Source of the DNA: Deltaproteobacteria bacterium
Lineage (GTDB): Bacteria > Desulfobacterota > JADFXK01
Direction of reading: 5' to 3'
Assembly (NCBI GenBank): GCA_015233295.1
Contig: JADFYC010000238.1
Location: 451 to 5,907, forward strand
DNA: 5,457 bases
Numbering within the stretch: the stretch's first letter is position 1; every line of letters begins with the position of its first letter. The notes below the pieces were generated by a model, which was given only the letters and a program-made list of their open reading frames with translations, had not been told where the DNA came from and made no database searches. Made by a program: the position numbers and the translations under genes. Shown here piece after piece: positions 1-5,002 of this stretch.

Positions 1-1084
1 TCCGATAGACTCCCGTTGTATCTTCAATAGCCCAGATAACATTGGGATCGCACTGGGATATGGAAATACCATACACGGTTCCATTCCGAAATCCCGGCAC
101 GGCTTGCCAGGTTTGGCCCCCATCGTTGCTTTTGAACAGACCGTCGCCGCCATAGGTCCCGGCGAAAACGATATTGCCATCGTTGGGGTCAACCGCGATG
201 GAGACAACCTGCCCTCCGTAAAGCCCCAGGTCTGACCAGCCTGTGGCCGGAGATGGGATGCGGCTCACGGCCGGAACCGGCCGAGCCCTGTCTATTGCCT
301 TTGGGGCCCCGGTGGCGACTTCAAACCGACCGATACCAGCATCACAGCCGGCCACACTGCCGGAAACGGAGGCCACGGCCCAGAAAGTGTAACTGCCTTT
401 AACCGCGTCGGCCGGTAAAGTGAATTGTTTACAATTCACCCAGCTTCCGTCGGCGACATCAAATGTTACTGAATCCGTCAGGGTGGAATCATATTGCCCG
501 TCCGGTCTAATTGTCCACCGCATGATCTGAGCTTTATCTCCGGAGGTTGGGCCGTTTACCGAAAAATAAACCCGGGCGAAAAGAACGGCCCCCGGTGAGA
601 CCTGAGACAGGGCCGGGCCATCTTTAGTGGCACTTACGTCCATCTTATAGATCCAGAGATGATCCGTTCCACCCTGAACAAAGAACTCACCTTTGGAATT
701 AGTCAGTTCCTGTCCACCGCTGGAAATGCTGCCGGCCATGGTGTATTTGCCGGGAGCGAGCTCCGGCGGAAGATTAACGACGGGATGCCAGTACGAGTTG
801 CCATCCTTGGCCTGGTAGGATCCTTTACACGCCAGGCCCGGTATTTCATTACCTTTCCCATCCGAAACTTTAATCAGGAAATCAACGTTCCCAGTGCCGA
901 CGACCGAAAAAAGCATGTTGAAGCAGACTGTCGAACCAGGCTGAACGAGGGGAGTGATACTGCCCTGATCATCATTGCCTGGACCAATGGCCGTTATCTT
1001 CACCGTCATCCCCAACACCTCACCGGCCAGGGACAAGATGATCAAGCTAACGGACAGAATTCTCAAAAGGTTCTTGACAGACAT
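1..1084 (-). CDS. Exported BNR/Asp-box beta-propeller protein, 3' end outside window
   Basis: This open frame has no stop before the left edge, so 361 codons of a longer protein are visible. ATG at 1084 is supported by an AAAGGA Shine-Dalgarno at 1092-1097, 7 nt upstream. Residues 1-25 form a signal peptide (basic MSVKNLLR, a hydrophobic stretch, then LAGEVLG), so export is expected. Residues about 26-136 and 140-257 are beta-rich and probably form two Ig-like or other beta-sandwich domains; this is judged from composition only. From about residue 282 a propeller begins (WSDLGLYGGQVVSIAVDP), with the Asp-box SNDGGQTW at about 319-326 as in BNR, sialidase, sortilin/VPS10 and Ycf48-like propellers. 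Such domains bind ligands or glycans, and no catalytic residue can be assigned from this fragment. It could be a surface adhesin or a glycan-binding protein. Class is fairly certain; function is not. Confidence 0.85.
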   Translation of the reverse strand, partial: MSVKNLLRILSVSLIILSLAGEVLGMTVKITAIGPGNDDQGSITPLVQPGSTVCFNMLFSVVGTGNVDFLIKVSDGKGNEIPGLACKGSYQAKDGNSYWHPVVNLPPELAPGKYTMAGSISSGGQELTNSKGEFFVQGGTDHLWIYKMDVSATKDGPALSQVSPGAVLFARVYFSVNGPTSGDKAQIMRWTIRPDGQYDSTLTDSVTFDVADGSWVNCKQFTLPADAVKGSYTFWAVASVSGSVAGCDAGIGRFEVATGAPKAIDRARPVPAVSRIPSPATGWSDLGLYGGQVVSIAVDPNDGNIVFAGTYGGDGLFKSNDGGQTWQAVPGFRNGTVYGISISQCDPNVIWAIEDTTGVYR

Positions 1085-1150
1085 ACCTATATCCTTTTCT
1101 CCCCCAGGTAAGCGACAGGTAGTTTAAACGCGTCAAGAATGACCTTATCA

Positions 1151-1179
1151 ATTATACCCATTATTTAGCCATAAAACAA
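1151..1179 (-). promoter_or_regulatory. Probable sigma70-type promoter of the propeller gene
   Basis: On the minus strand a TTGTTT -35 box (1174-1179) is separated by 17 nt from a perfect TATAAT -10 box (1151-1156). Transcription would start near 1144, giving a leader of about 60 nt before the ATG at 1084. The -35 box matches the consensus only in its first three bases. Confidence 0.55.
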
Positions 1180-1549
1180 ATTATTTTTGATATTGAGAGT
1201 GACAAAACCAGCGCCTTTGAACAGCCGATCGCATTTCCTACCGCCTGGATCGGCGCAACTCAGGCGCGGCCTTCTCCGCCGTTATCCGCCAATGACCCAT
1301 TTGGCCTTAAATAATAGCCTGATATCCCAAGAATAAAAGAGCTAAATCTGACCAATTATTTTTTGACACAAGACTAAAATGATGTTATGTATTTATACTA
1401 GTATTAAAATATCCAGGCGGCAGACTGCGGGGACGACTCATAACTTGGGGAAACGATTAGGTAATGACGTCTTAATATACTTATAGATCCTTTGCCTGCA
1501 TTCAGCTAACGCAATCACCTGGAAATAGCCGTTATCCATTTCCCCATAA
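1180..1549. other. Gene-poor intergenic region
   Basis: About 370 bp hold no convincing gene. There is a 7-bp inverted repeat, GCCGATC at 1224-1230 and GATCGGC at 1248-1254, with a 17-nt spacer and no T-run after either arm, so it is not an obvious terminator. The right half is AT-rich and may hold a promoter. Part of this DNA probably represents the missing upstream portion of the neighbouring outer-membrane gene, deleted or decayed beyond recognition. Confidence 0.4.
1363..1391 (+). promoter_or_regulatory. Possible plus-strand promoter of the decayed operon
   Basis: A perfect TTGACA (1363-1368) is followed after 17 nt by a weak -10-like TATGTA (1386-1391), within AT-rich DNA. It points toward the outer-membrane remnant and the truncated FGE-domain gene. 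The -10 match is only 3 of 6, so this is tentative. Confidence 0.3.
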
Positions 1550-1813
1550 GGCGAATACTTATTTGTTTTTGATAAGACGATTATCTTCGTCAGGGCCGGA
1601 CTCTTTTACGATCCGCAACCGGCCCAGGGGTCGGTTAATAACTTCTATGGATGCAGCCTGGGCAGTGGGTATATGATCGGAGATACGGTGTTAGACTTGG
1701 CTTACCAGTATCGCTGGGGCCGGGAGGCTAAAAATATCTGGCTTCAGATTCCTGACGCCACAACGGACGTTGATCAGCACACGTTCTTGATGTCGGCTAG
1801 TTATCATTTTTAG
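1550..1813 (+). pseudogene. C-terminal remnant of an outer-membrane beta-barrel protein
   Basis: An open stretch of about 87 codons ends at TAG 1811-1813 and has no start codon or ribosome site; a stop (1547-1549) lies just upstream in frame. The translation contains EYLFVFDKT, RAGLFYDPQPAQGS and LAYQYRWG and ends in SASYHF. Alternating aromatic and hydrophobic strands and a terminal phenylalanine are typical of an outer-membrane barrel whose last strand is recognised by the BAM machinery. The pattern resembles FadL/OmpP1-like hydrophobic-compound transporters, usually about 400-500 residues, so four fifths or more is missing. No frame upstream restores the missing part. It precedes the truncated FGE-domain gene by 73 bp on the same strand, so the two were probably once cotranscribed. 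The barrel class is fairly safe; the FadL assignment is from memory of the family. Confidence 0.65.
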
Positions 1814-1834
1814 TGGACTGGGCTTCGAAGCTAA

Positions 1835-2569
1835 TCAAACGGCCCTGATTGAACTGATATCGGTAGTCCCGAAAAGGAGGATTGGGTTGAAAATACATCG
1901 GATAAACGGCCTGGTGATGTTTGCCGGTCTGGTGATGGGAGCGGCTCTAACGCTATCAACTGTGGTCTGGTCGGCTGCACCGGAGATTGAGAACGCCAAA
2001 GCATCTAAGCAACCCGCAACGCCCATTCCCCCGAATGGCAACATGGTCCTCATTCCGGCCGGGAGCTCTTCAACCTCTTTAACACCCGCTGGATCGTGAA
2101 TTGGCCACGGGTAACCGTTGGCTATTGTGAATATTTTAACTTCACTTTTTAAAAAAACAAATGATAAAGCTTCATTAATTGCGTCCGTTGCCTGTTTCTG
2201 ATCTTGCGGTAACGAAAAATTCTTATAAATAGCATCATCTGGGGGCTTGAAGGCCATAATATCCTGCATCCCATAGGTGCGTATTGCATCTCTAATAAGA
2301 GATTTATTATATTCCGGGGCTCTGACATCGATCAGCTTCTTTTCAATTTCTTTATCTTTATCGTCTGACTTTATATTATAAAAATAAGCAAGTAACTTGC
2401 TTCGATATAGAATAGAGTCACGAGATTTACTTCTGTCCGATAGATCGGCGTCATAGACCGGCTTTCCATTAATATATGGTCGTAGACCTTCTCGGAAAAG
2501 GCCAAATAACTCGAAGGGTTCGATCTTCAAATCCTTAATTAATTCACTTCCTGTAACCCATTTTGACAT
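1835..2569 (-). CDS. Hypothetical protein of the mobile element, C-terminus probably replaced
   Basis: ATG at 2569 is preceded by GGAGG (2574-2578) 4 nt away. I cannot name the family. The start MSKWVTGSELIKDLKIEPFELFGLFREGLRPY resembles, from memory, short accessory proteins of unknown function found in proteobacterial islands, in which a tryptophan-rich opening precedes a charged helical region. The protein is soluble, lysine- and aspartate-rich, with no signal peptide, membrane span or catalytic motif that I recognise. From about residue 170 onward the frame is simply antisense to the FGE signal-peptide gene (1887-2062). The last ~74 residues are therefore probably a read-through artefact, and the native protein has lost its own end or stopped nearby. 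The gene is visibly more AT-rich than its neighbours, consistent with foreign origin. It follows the antitoxin by 126 bp on the same strand and may be cargo. Confidence 0.6.
   Translation of the reverse strand: MSKWVTGSELIKDLKIEPFELFGLFREGLRPYINGKPVYDADLSDRSKSRDSILYRSKLLAYFYNIKSDDKDKEIEKKLIDVRAPEYNKSLIRDAIRTYGMQDIMAFKPPDDAIYKNFSLPQDQKQATDAINEALSFVFLKSEVKIFTIANGYPWPIHDPAGVKEVEELPAGMRTMLPFGGMGVAGCLDALAFSISGAADQTTVDSVRAAPITRPANITRPFIRCIFNPILLFGTTDISSIRAV
1874..1880 (+). promoter_or_regulatory. Strong Shine-Dalgarno fixing a TTG start
   Basis: AAGGAGG lies 6 nt before TTG 1887-1889. It selects this non-ATG start, which also opens a well-formed signal peptide; the first in-frame ATG downstream would cut that peptide's basic end. 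Confidence 0.75.
1887..2099 (+). pseudogene. 5' fragment of an exported FGE-sulfatase-domain protein
   Basis: The TTG start at 1887 follows an ideal ribosome site. Residues 1-30 form a signal peptide (MKIHRINGL, hydrophobic core, VVWSA then APE). A short proline-rich linker leads to GNMVLIPAG at residues 51-59, the usual opening of the formylglycine-generating-enzyme/sulfatase-modifying-factor fold (MVxIPAGxFxMG). The expected FxMG motif never appears. After about 2063 the sequence reads SSTSLTPAGS and stops at 2097-2099, and from there the opposite strand is coding. The gene was therefore cut about 8 residues into its domain, most simply by the mobile-element boundary or a later rearrangement. 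An FGE C-terminal part exists at the right end of the window on the other strand, but it need not be the missing half. Translation of the 70-residue stub remains possible. Confidence 0.7.
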
Positions 2570-2617
2570 GCTTCCTCCGAATGTCCTCCTCCGAAAGCAA
2601 AAAGACTCCAGGGGAAG

Positions 2618-2641
2618 GGGATACTCGGAGGTATTTATCCC
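2618..2641. repeat. Inverted repeat GGGATA-N12-TATCCC upstream of the hypothetical gene
   Basis: Arms 2618-2623 and 2636-2641 pair perfectly over 6 bp in the 126-bp gap between the antitoxin stop and the hypothetical gene's start. No T-run follows directly on the minus strand, so it is a weak terminator candidate and could equally be a protein-binding site. In the same gap TCCTCCGAA occurs at 2573-2581 and 2587-2595, giving the hypothetical gene two GGAGGA-type ribosome-site sequences in tandem. Confidence 0.3.
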
Positions 2642-2695
2642 TTTATCGGGCCGGGTAGCTAATCCGACTCTATCCCTTGGAAACTTCGTTTGCGA

Positions 2696-3052
2696 TCAAA
2701 GAAAAACCCGGTAGTCGATGTTCAGCGCCTTGCCCAGAACCTTGGCTCGCTCTTTACCAATGGGCCGCTTGCCGTGCTCCATCTCGGAAATGTGCCGTTG
2801 CGGAATTCCGGTTCGGTCGGCCAATTGCTTTTGGGTTAGTTCCTCTTTGCCCCGTGCGCCCCGCAGAGAAATAGCCGGCAAGTCCTCATCCTTAATTTCC
2901 GGGAAACACTCCCGCCAGGGCTTAGACTCGGGGACAAACTCAAAACCCAATGCCTTCATCTTATTTATGACTTCTTCTGTTTGTCCTCTCGGGATGATAA
3001 AGGTCACGAACTCTTTTTCATCAGTATGGTGCTTTTCCGTGCGTGCCAACAT
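2696..3052 (-). CDS. XRE-family antitoxin of a type II toxin-antitoxin pair
   Basis: This 118-residue protein would neutralise the toxin encoded just upstream and repress their common promoter. Residues about 72-115 (LTQKQLADRTGIPQRHISEMEHGKRPIGKERAKVLGKAL) form a Cro/C1-type helix-turn-helix with a typical recognition helix around PQRHISEME. Residues 1-65 (FVTFIIPRGQTEEVINKMKALGFEFVPES) form a separate small domain that probably contacts the toxin. The ATG at 3052 is supported by GGAGG 6 nt upstream. The gene overlaps the toxin's 3' end by 32 nt, indicating translational coupling. Toxin-first order is that of HigBA-like systems. The protein is intact. Confidence 0.88.
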   Translation of the reverse strand: MLARTEKHHTDEKEFVTFIIPRGQTEEVINKMKALGFEFVPESKPWRECFPEIKDEDLPAISLRGARGKEELTQKQLADRTGIPQRHISEMEHGKRPIGKERAKVLGKALNIDYRVFL

Positions 3053-3305
3053 ATTTGACCTCCACTATTTTGACCTGATCCTTAACAATCTCCCAGACGG
3101 CAACGTAGGTCGGGTGCCCTTTTTTGAGGTGACAATGGTACTGGCCACCACCCAAGGAACTGTAGTTATGCCAATTGAAACGCTTCGGGCCGTCACGCTC
3201 GATCTCTCGAATTAAGGTAATGAATCTATTGTATACCTTTTCAGGAAGTGTCTCTTTTTGCTTCTCGGCCTTATGCGATAGTTTGACTATCCAGGTTCTG
3301 GTCAT
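3021..3305 (-). CDS. RelE/HigB-like toxin (ribonuclease-type growth inhibitor)
   Basis: The 94-residue basic protein has the RelE/ParE-superfamily layout: an N-terminal strand (WIVKLSHKAEKQ), two helices (LPEKVYNRFITLIREIERDGP), then strands including LGGGQYHCHLKKGHPTYVAVWEI and the C-terminal IVEVKYVGTHGKAPY. Length is normal for the family. RelE and HigB members cleave mRNA on the ribosome; ParE members inhibit gyrase. H58, K61, K62, Y86, H89 and Y94 are plausible functional residues, but the target cannot be fixed from sequence. ATG 3305 is the only in-frame start before an upstream TGA and lacks a clear Shine-Dalgarno. The gene begins 30 nt after the integrase stop and overlaps the antitoxin by 32 nt. 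It appears intact. Confidence 0.85.
   Translation of the reverse strand: MTRTWIVKLSHKAEKQKETLPEKVYNRFITLIREIERDGPKRFNWHNYSSLGGGQYHCHLKKGHPTYVAVWEIVKDQVKIVEVKYVGTHGKAPY
3059..3063 (-). promoter_or_regulatory. Ribosome-binding site of the antitoxin, inside the toxin gene
   Basis: GGAGG on the minus strand, 6 nt before the antitoxin ATG, fixes the start at 3052 and lies entirely within the toxin's coding sequence. It explains efficient antitoxin translation despite the 32-nt overlap, whereas the toxin itself has no comparable site. Confidence 0.75.
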
Positions 3306-3333
3306 TATATACCATTTTCAGGTATCAGGTCAA
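3304..3333 (-). promoter_or_regulatory. Strong sigma70-type promoter overlapping the toxin start codon
   Basis: On the minus strand TTGACC (3328-3333) is spaced 18 nt from a perfect TATAAT (3304-3309). The last two bases of the -10 box are the A and T of the toxin ATG. Transcripts should start near 3297, inside the toxin gene, and so could make antitoxin but not full-length toxin. Toxin would then need read-through from the integrase promoter or another start. Confidence 0.55.
3309..3325. promoter_or_regulatory. Candidate antitoxin operator ATACC-N7-GGTAT
   Basis: A perfect 5-bp inverted repeat (ATACC 3309-3313, GGTAT 3321-3325) lies exactly between the -35 and -10 boxes of the promoter at the toxin start. 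This position and size suit autorepression by the XRE antitoxin as in HigA-type systems. No binding site is known for this protein; assignment rests on location and symmetry. Confidence 0.4.
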
Positions 3334-3335
3334 GT

Positions 3336-4479
3336 CTATTTCTTGACCAGCCGAAGCCGGTCAGTATTCGCCGTTATGGCCGATTTGATGATTTCCCCGG
3401 CCAGGTCGGAAGCTTGCTTCAATGTTTCGTCTCTCAAATGGGCGTACCGCTGAGTCATGGCCGGGGACTTGTGAGTCATAAGTTTTTGTAGAGTGTACAT
3501 GTCTACCTGGCCGGACGAGGCCAACATGGTGGCCTAGACGTGCCTCAACCCATGGAGCGCCCGAAAGTCCTTGGGCAACCCGGCCCGGTCCCTGATCCGG
3601 TTCACTCGGGCCTTGATGTCTGTCCGCTGTTGCCCGTTCATCCCAGGGAACACATATGGGCTATCGCTGGTCCGGGGGTATGATAATAATACCTCTTTAG
3701 CCGATTCATTCAAGGGAATCTTTTGGTCCAAGCCGCCTTTGGGGTCGAGAAGCAGAACAAACCCTCGTTGCAAATCTATGTGGTCCCATTGCAGTTTGAA
3801 CAATTCGCCTCGCCTCATCCCGGTAAACAAGGCCATCTTCATCATACTGCGCGGTATCGTCTTCACTTTTGTTGATCTCCTCCAGTAGCCGGGCCAATTG
3901 ATCAGGCTCCAGGTCTTCCGTCTTGAGATTGTTCACCCGTGGCATTTCGATCTGAAAGCCGGGGCCGCCACATATGTGCTTCTTAACCCCGAAATTGATT
4001 ATCCGGCGAAGAAGCTCCAGGACGTTTTTCACAGTGTTGGGGGCATGTTTTTTACCAATGGTAATTCTCAACTTATCAACTTCAAAGGGGACGAGTGTTT
4101 CCGGCTTCCGGTTGCCGAAGGTCGGCTTAATGTGAAGCTGATAGCGGTTTTCATCGGTGCGTAGGCCCTTCAAGCCGGGATGATGTTCTTTGTATGTCTG
4201 CCACAATCGGTCAAAGGGCCTTTCGTTTTTAATTGCGGCTTCAGCTTGTCGGCGCTCCTCGTTGCTCGGTTGGTCGTGTTCAATCCGCTTCGCCGGGATG
4301 ATTGCCGCTTTGGCCGGGGTCATGTCATCCTGGTATTGCTTCCCGGCCTTTTCCTCAATCTGCTTGCCGTTCTTCCGGTACATAAAATAGGTCCGCTCGG
4401 GATTGCCTGTAGCCGTTGAAATGCCGTCCACGTAAAGCACGCCGGCGTATATTGTCTTGACTCGACCTTTGGCAGGCAT
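3336..4479 (-). pseudogene. Tyrosine recombinase (phage/island integrase), frameshifted and amber-interrupted
   Basis: ATG at 4479 has AGGAG (4488-4492) 8 nt upstream. Joining three pieces gives a protein of about 380 residues, normal for island integrases. Residues 1-85 resemble an arm-DNA-binding N-terminus; about 87-180 is the helical core-binding domain (FDRLWQTYKEHHPG to NTVKNVLELLRRI); the rest is catalytic. The catalytic set is present: R in TGMRRGEL, K in DPKGG, HGLR, H in MTHKSP and nucleophilic Y in MTQRYAH. One extra base near 3846 shifts the frame between DDTAQ and MMKMALFTG. An in-frame TAG at 3534-3536 then follows HGLRHV, where relatives have an aromatic residue. As it stands no active protein is predicted, since the first piece lacks every catalytic residue. 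Sequencing error or amber read-through could explain one lesion but not easily both. It reads away from the tRNA fragment, as expected for an integrase at an element end. Confidence 0.88.
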
Positions 4480-4565
4480 ATCTTGATCTCCTCATTAATT
4501 TAGTGGGTCCGTAGTAAGCAATAAATATGCCAGCGTCGATTTACCACCTTTTTTGATAAAAGATA

Positions 4566-4587
4566 TACCCAGCACTCTACCCAGCAC
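4566..4587. repeat. Tandem 10-bp direct repeat in the integrase leader
   Basis: TACCCAGCAC occurs twice without mismatch (4566-4575 and 4578-4587), with a 12-bp period, between the integrase promoter and its start codon and about 130-140 bp from the tRNA fragment. This matches where integrase arm-type sites or an excisionase/repressor site would be expected. That role is inferred from position. Confidence 0.55.
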
Positions 4588-4594
4588 GGAAGGT

Positions 4595-4623
4595 ATAATA
4601 TCAGGTAAAACGGAGGACGTCAA
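4595..4623 (-). promoter_or_regulatory. Sigma70-type promoter of the integrase gene
   Basis: On the minus strand TTGACG (4618-4623) and TATTAT (4595-4600) are separated by exactly 17 nt. Transcription would start near 4588, right at the tandem 10-bp repeat, leaving a leader of about 110 nt. The repeat therefore sits where a bound protein could block initiation or early elongation. Confidence 0.6.
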
Positions 4624-4706
4624 GGGAAATGCCATCTCGGAAAAGTATCAATAATAAGTATGTGTTAGTACATAGAGGTAAACGCAAGGAACGTGTTATC
4701 TGTGGT

Positions 4707-4751
4707 CTCATAACCCGAAGGTCGTAGGTTCAAACCCTGCCTCAGCTACCA
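4707..4751 (+). tRNA. 3' fragment of a tRNA-Met-type (CAU) gene: attachment-site remnant
   Basis: The fragment runs from the anticodon loop CTCATAA (4707-4713) through CCCGA, variable loop AGGTC, T-arm GTAGG-TTCAAAC-CCTGC (4724-4740), acceptor strand CTCAGCT, discriminator A and encoded CCA (4749-4751). The CCC side of the anticodon stem followed by GAAGGTCG resembles initiator tRNAs, but the acceptor does not settle initiator versus elongator or tRNA-Ile2. Upstream the 5' half is absent: bases before the loop (GTGGT) do not pair with CCCGA, and no AGCTGAG acceptor strand or D-arm is found within 70 nt. Such a 3' tRNA copy beside an integrase gene is the classic att site left by integration at a tRNA 3' end. 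It is not a functional tRNA gene. Confidence 0.8.
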
Positions 4752-4770
4752 AAATAAAATACAATAAAAT

Positions 4771-4810
4771 TGGGAGATTGACATAAATGTTAAACTTCCC
4801 ATTTTTATTT
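4771..4810 (+). terminator. Intrinsic terminator of the original tRNA gene
   Basis: A hairpin of about 12 bp (5' arm 4771-4783, TAAA loop 4784-4787, 3' arm 4788-4801, with one bulge, one A-A mismatch and one G-T pair) is followed by TTTTTATTT. It starts 20 bp after the tRNA CCA, so it was probably the host tRNA terminator, which places host DNA to the right of the att fragment. The A-rich run on its left could let it work in both directions. Confidence 0.75.
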
Positions 4811-4872
4811 CGTCCAAGTCGCTCCCCACATTATTCCTCACACCTTCGACAACTCCGCCACAGGCCAGCACC

Positions 4873-4906
4873 AAAAAGAATAGGCCAGATTCTCACCTGG
4901 CCTATT
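4873..4906 (-). terminator. Intrinsic terminator after the FGE-domain gene
   Basis: A perfect 10-bp stem (4879-4888 with 4897-4906, AATAGGCCAG type) encloses an 8-nt loop and is followed on the minus strand by CTTTTT (4878-4873). It lies about 97 bp beyond the FGE-domain stop codon at 5003, in the right orientation to end that transcript. Confidence 0.82.
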
Positions 4907-5002
4907 TCAATTTCGTTCCTTTATTCTGCGCCTCTGACGATCACAGCCCGCGCCGGGCCGGATAACAGAAGGAAAGTTCATCTATCCCGCCGCCCAGCGT
5001 TT

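Noticed and set aside
659..1111. Plus-strand open frame of 150 codons
   Set aside because: It lies antisense to the propeller gene, which has a ribosome site, a signal peptide and an Asp-box; this frame has no recognisable domain.
1256..1318. Short minus-strand frame reading roughly MGHWRITAEKAAPELRR
   Set aside because: About 20 codons, with no ribosome site or homologue that I can support.
2718..3215. Plus-strand open frame of 165 codons across the toxin-antitoxin genes
   Set aside because: It is antisense to two well-supported overlapping genes, and its composition looks like translated non-coding strand.
3840..3866. Programmed frameshift to express the full integrase
   Set aside because: No slippery heptamer or downstream structure is evident, and a second lesion (amber) lies further on; decay is simpler.
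4640..4751. Complete, functional tRNA gene
   Set aside because: No matching 5' acceptor strand, D-arm or 5' anticodon-stem strand is present upstream; only the 3' part from the anticodon loop folds.
4946..4958. Small GCCCG-CGC-CGGGC hairpin after the FGE-fold stop, as a DGR downstream hairpin
   Set aside because: The stem is only 5 bp with a 3-nt loop in GC-rich DNA, and does not show the longer stem and GRNA-type tetraloop described for DGR targets.
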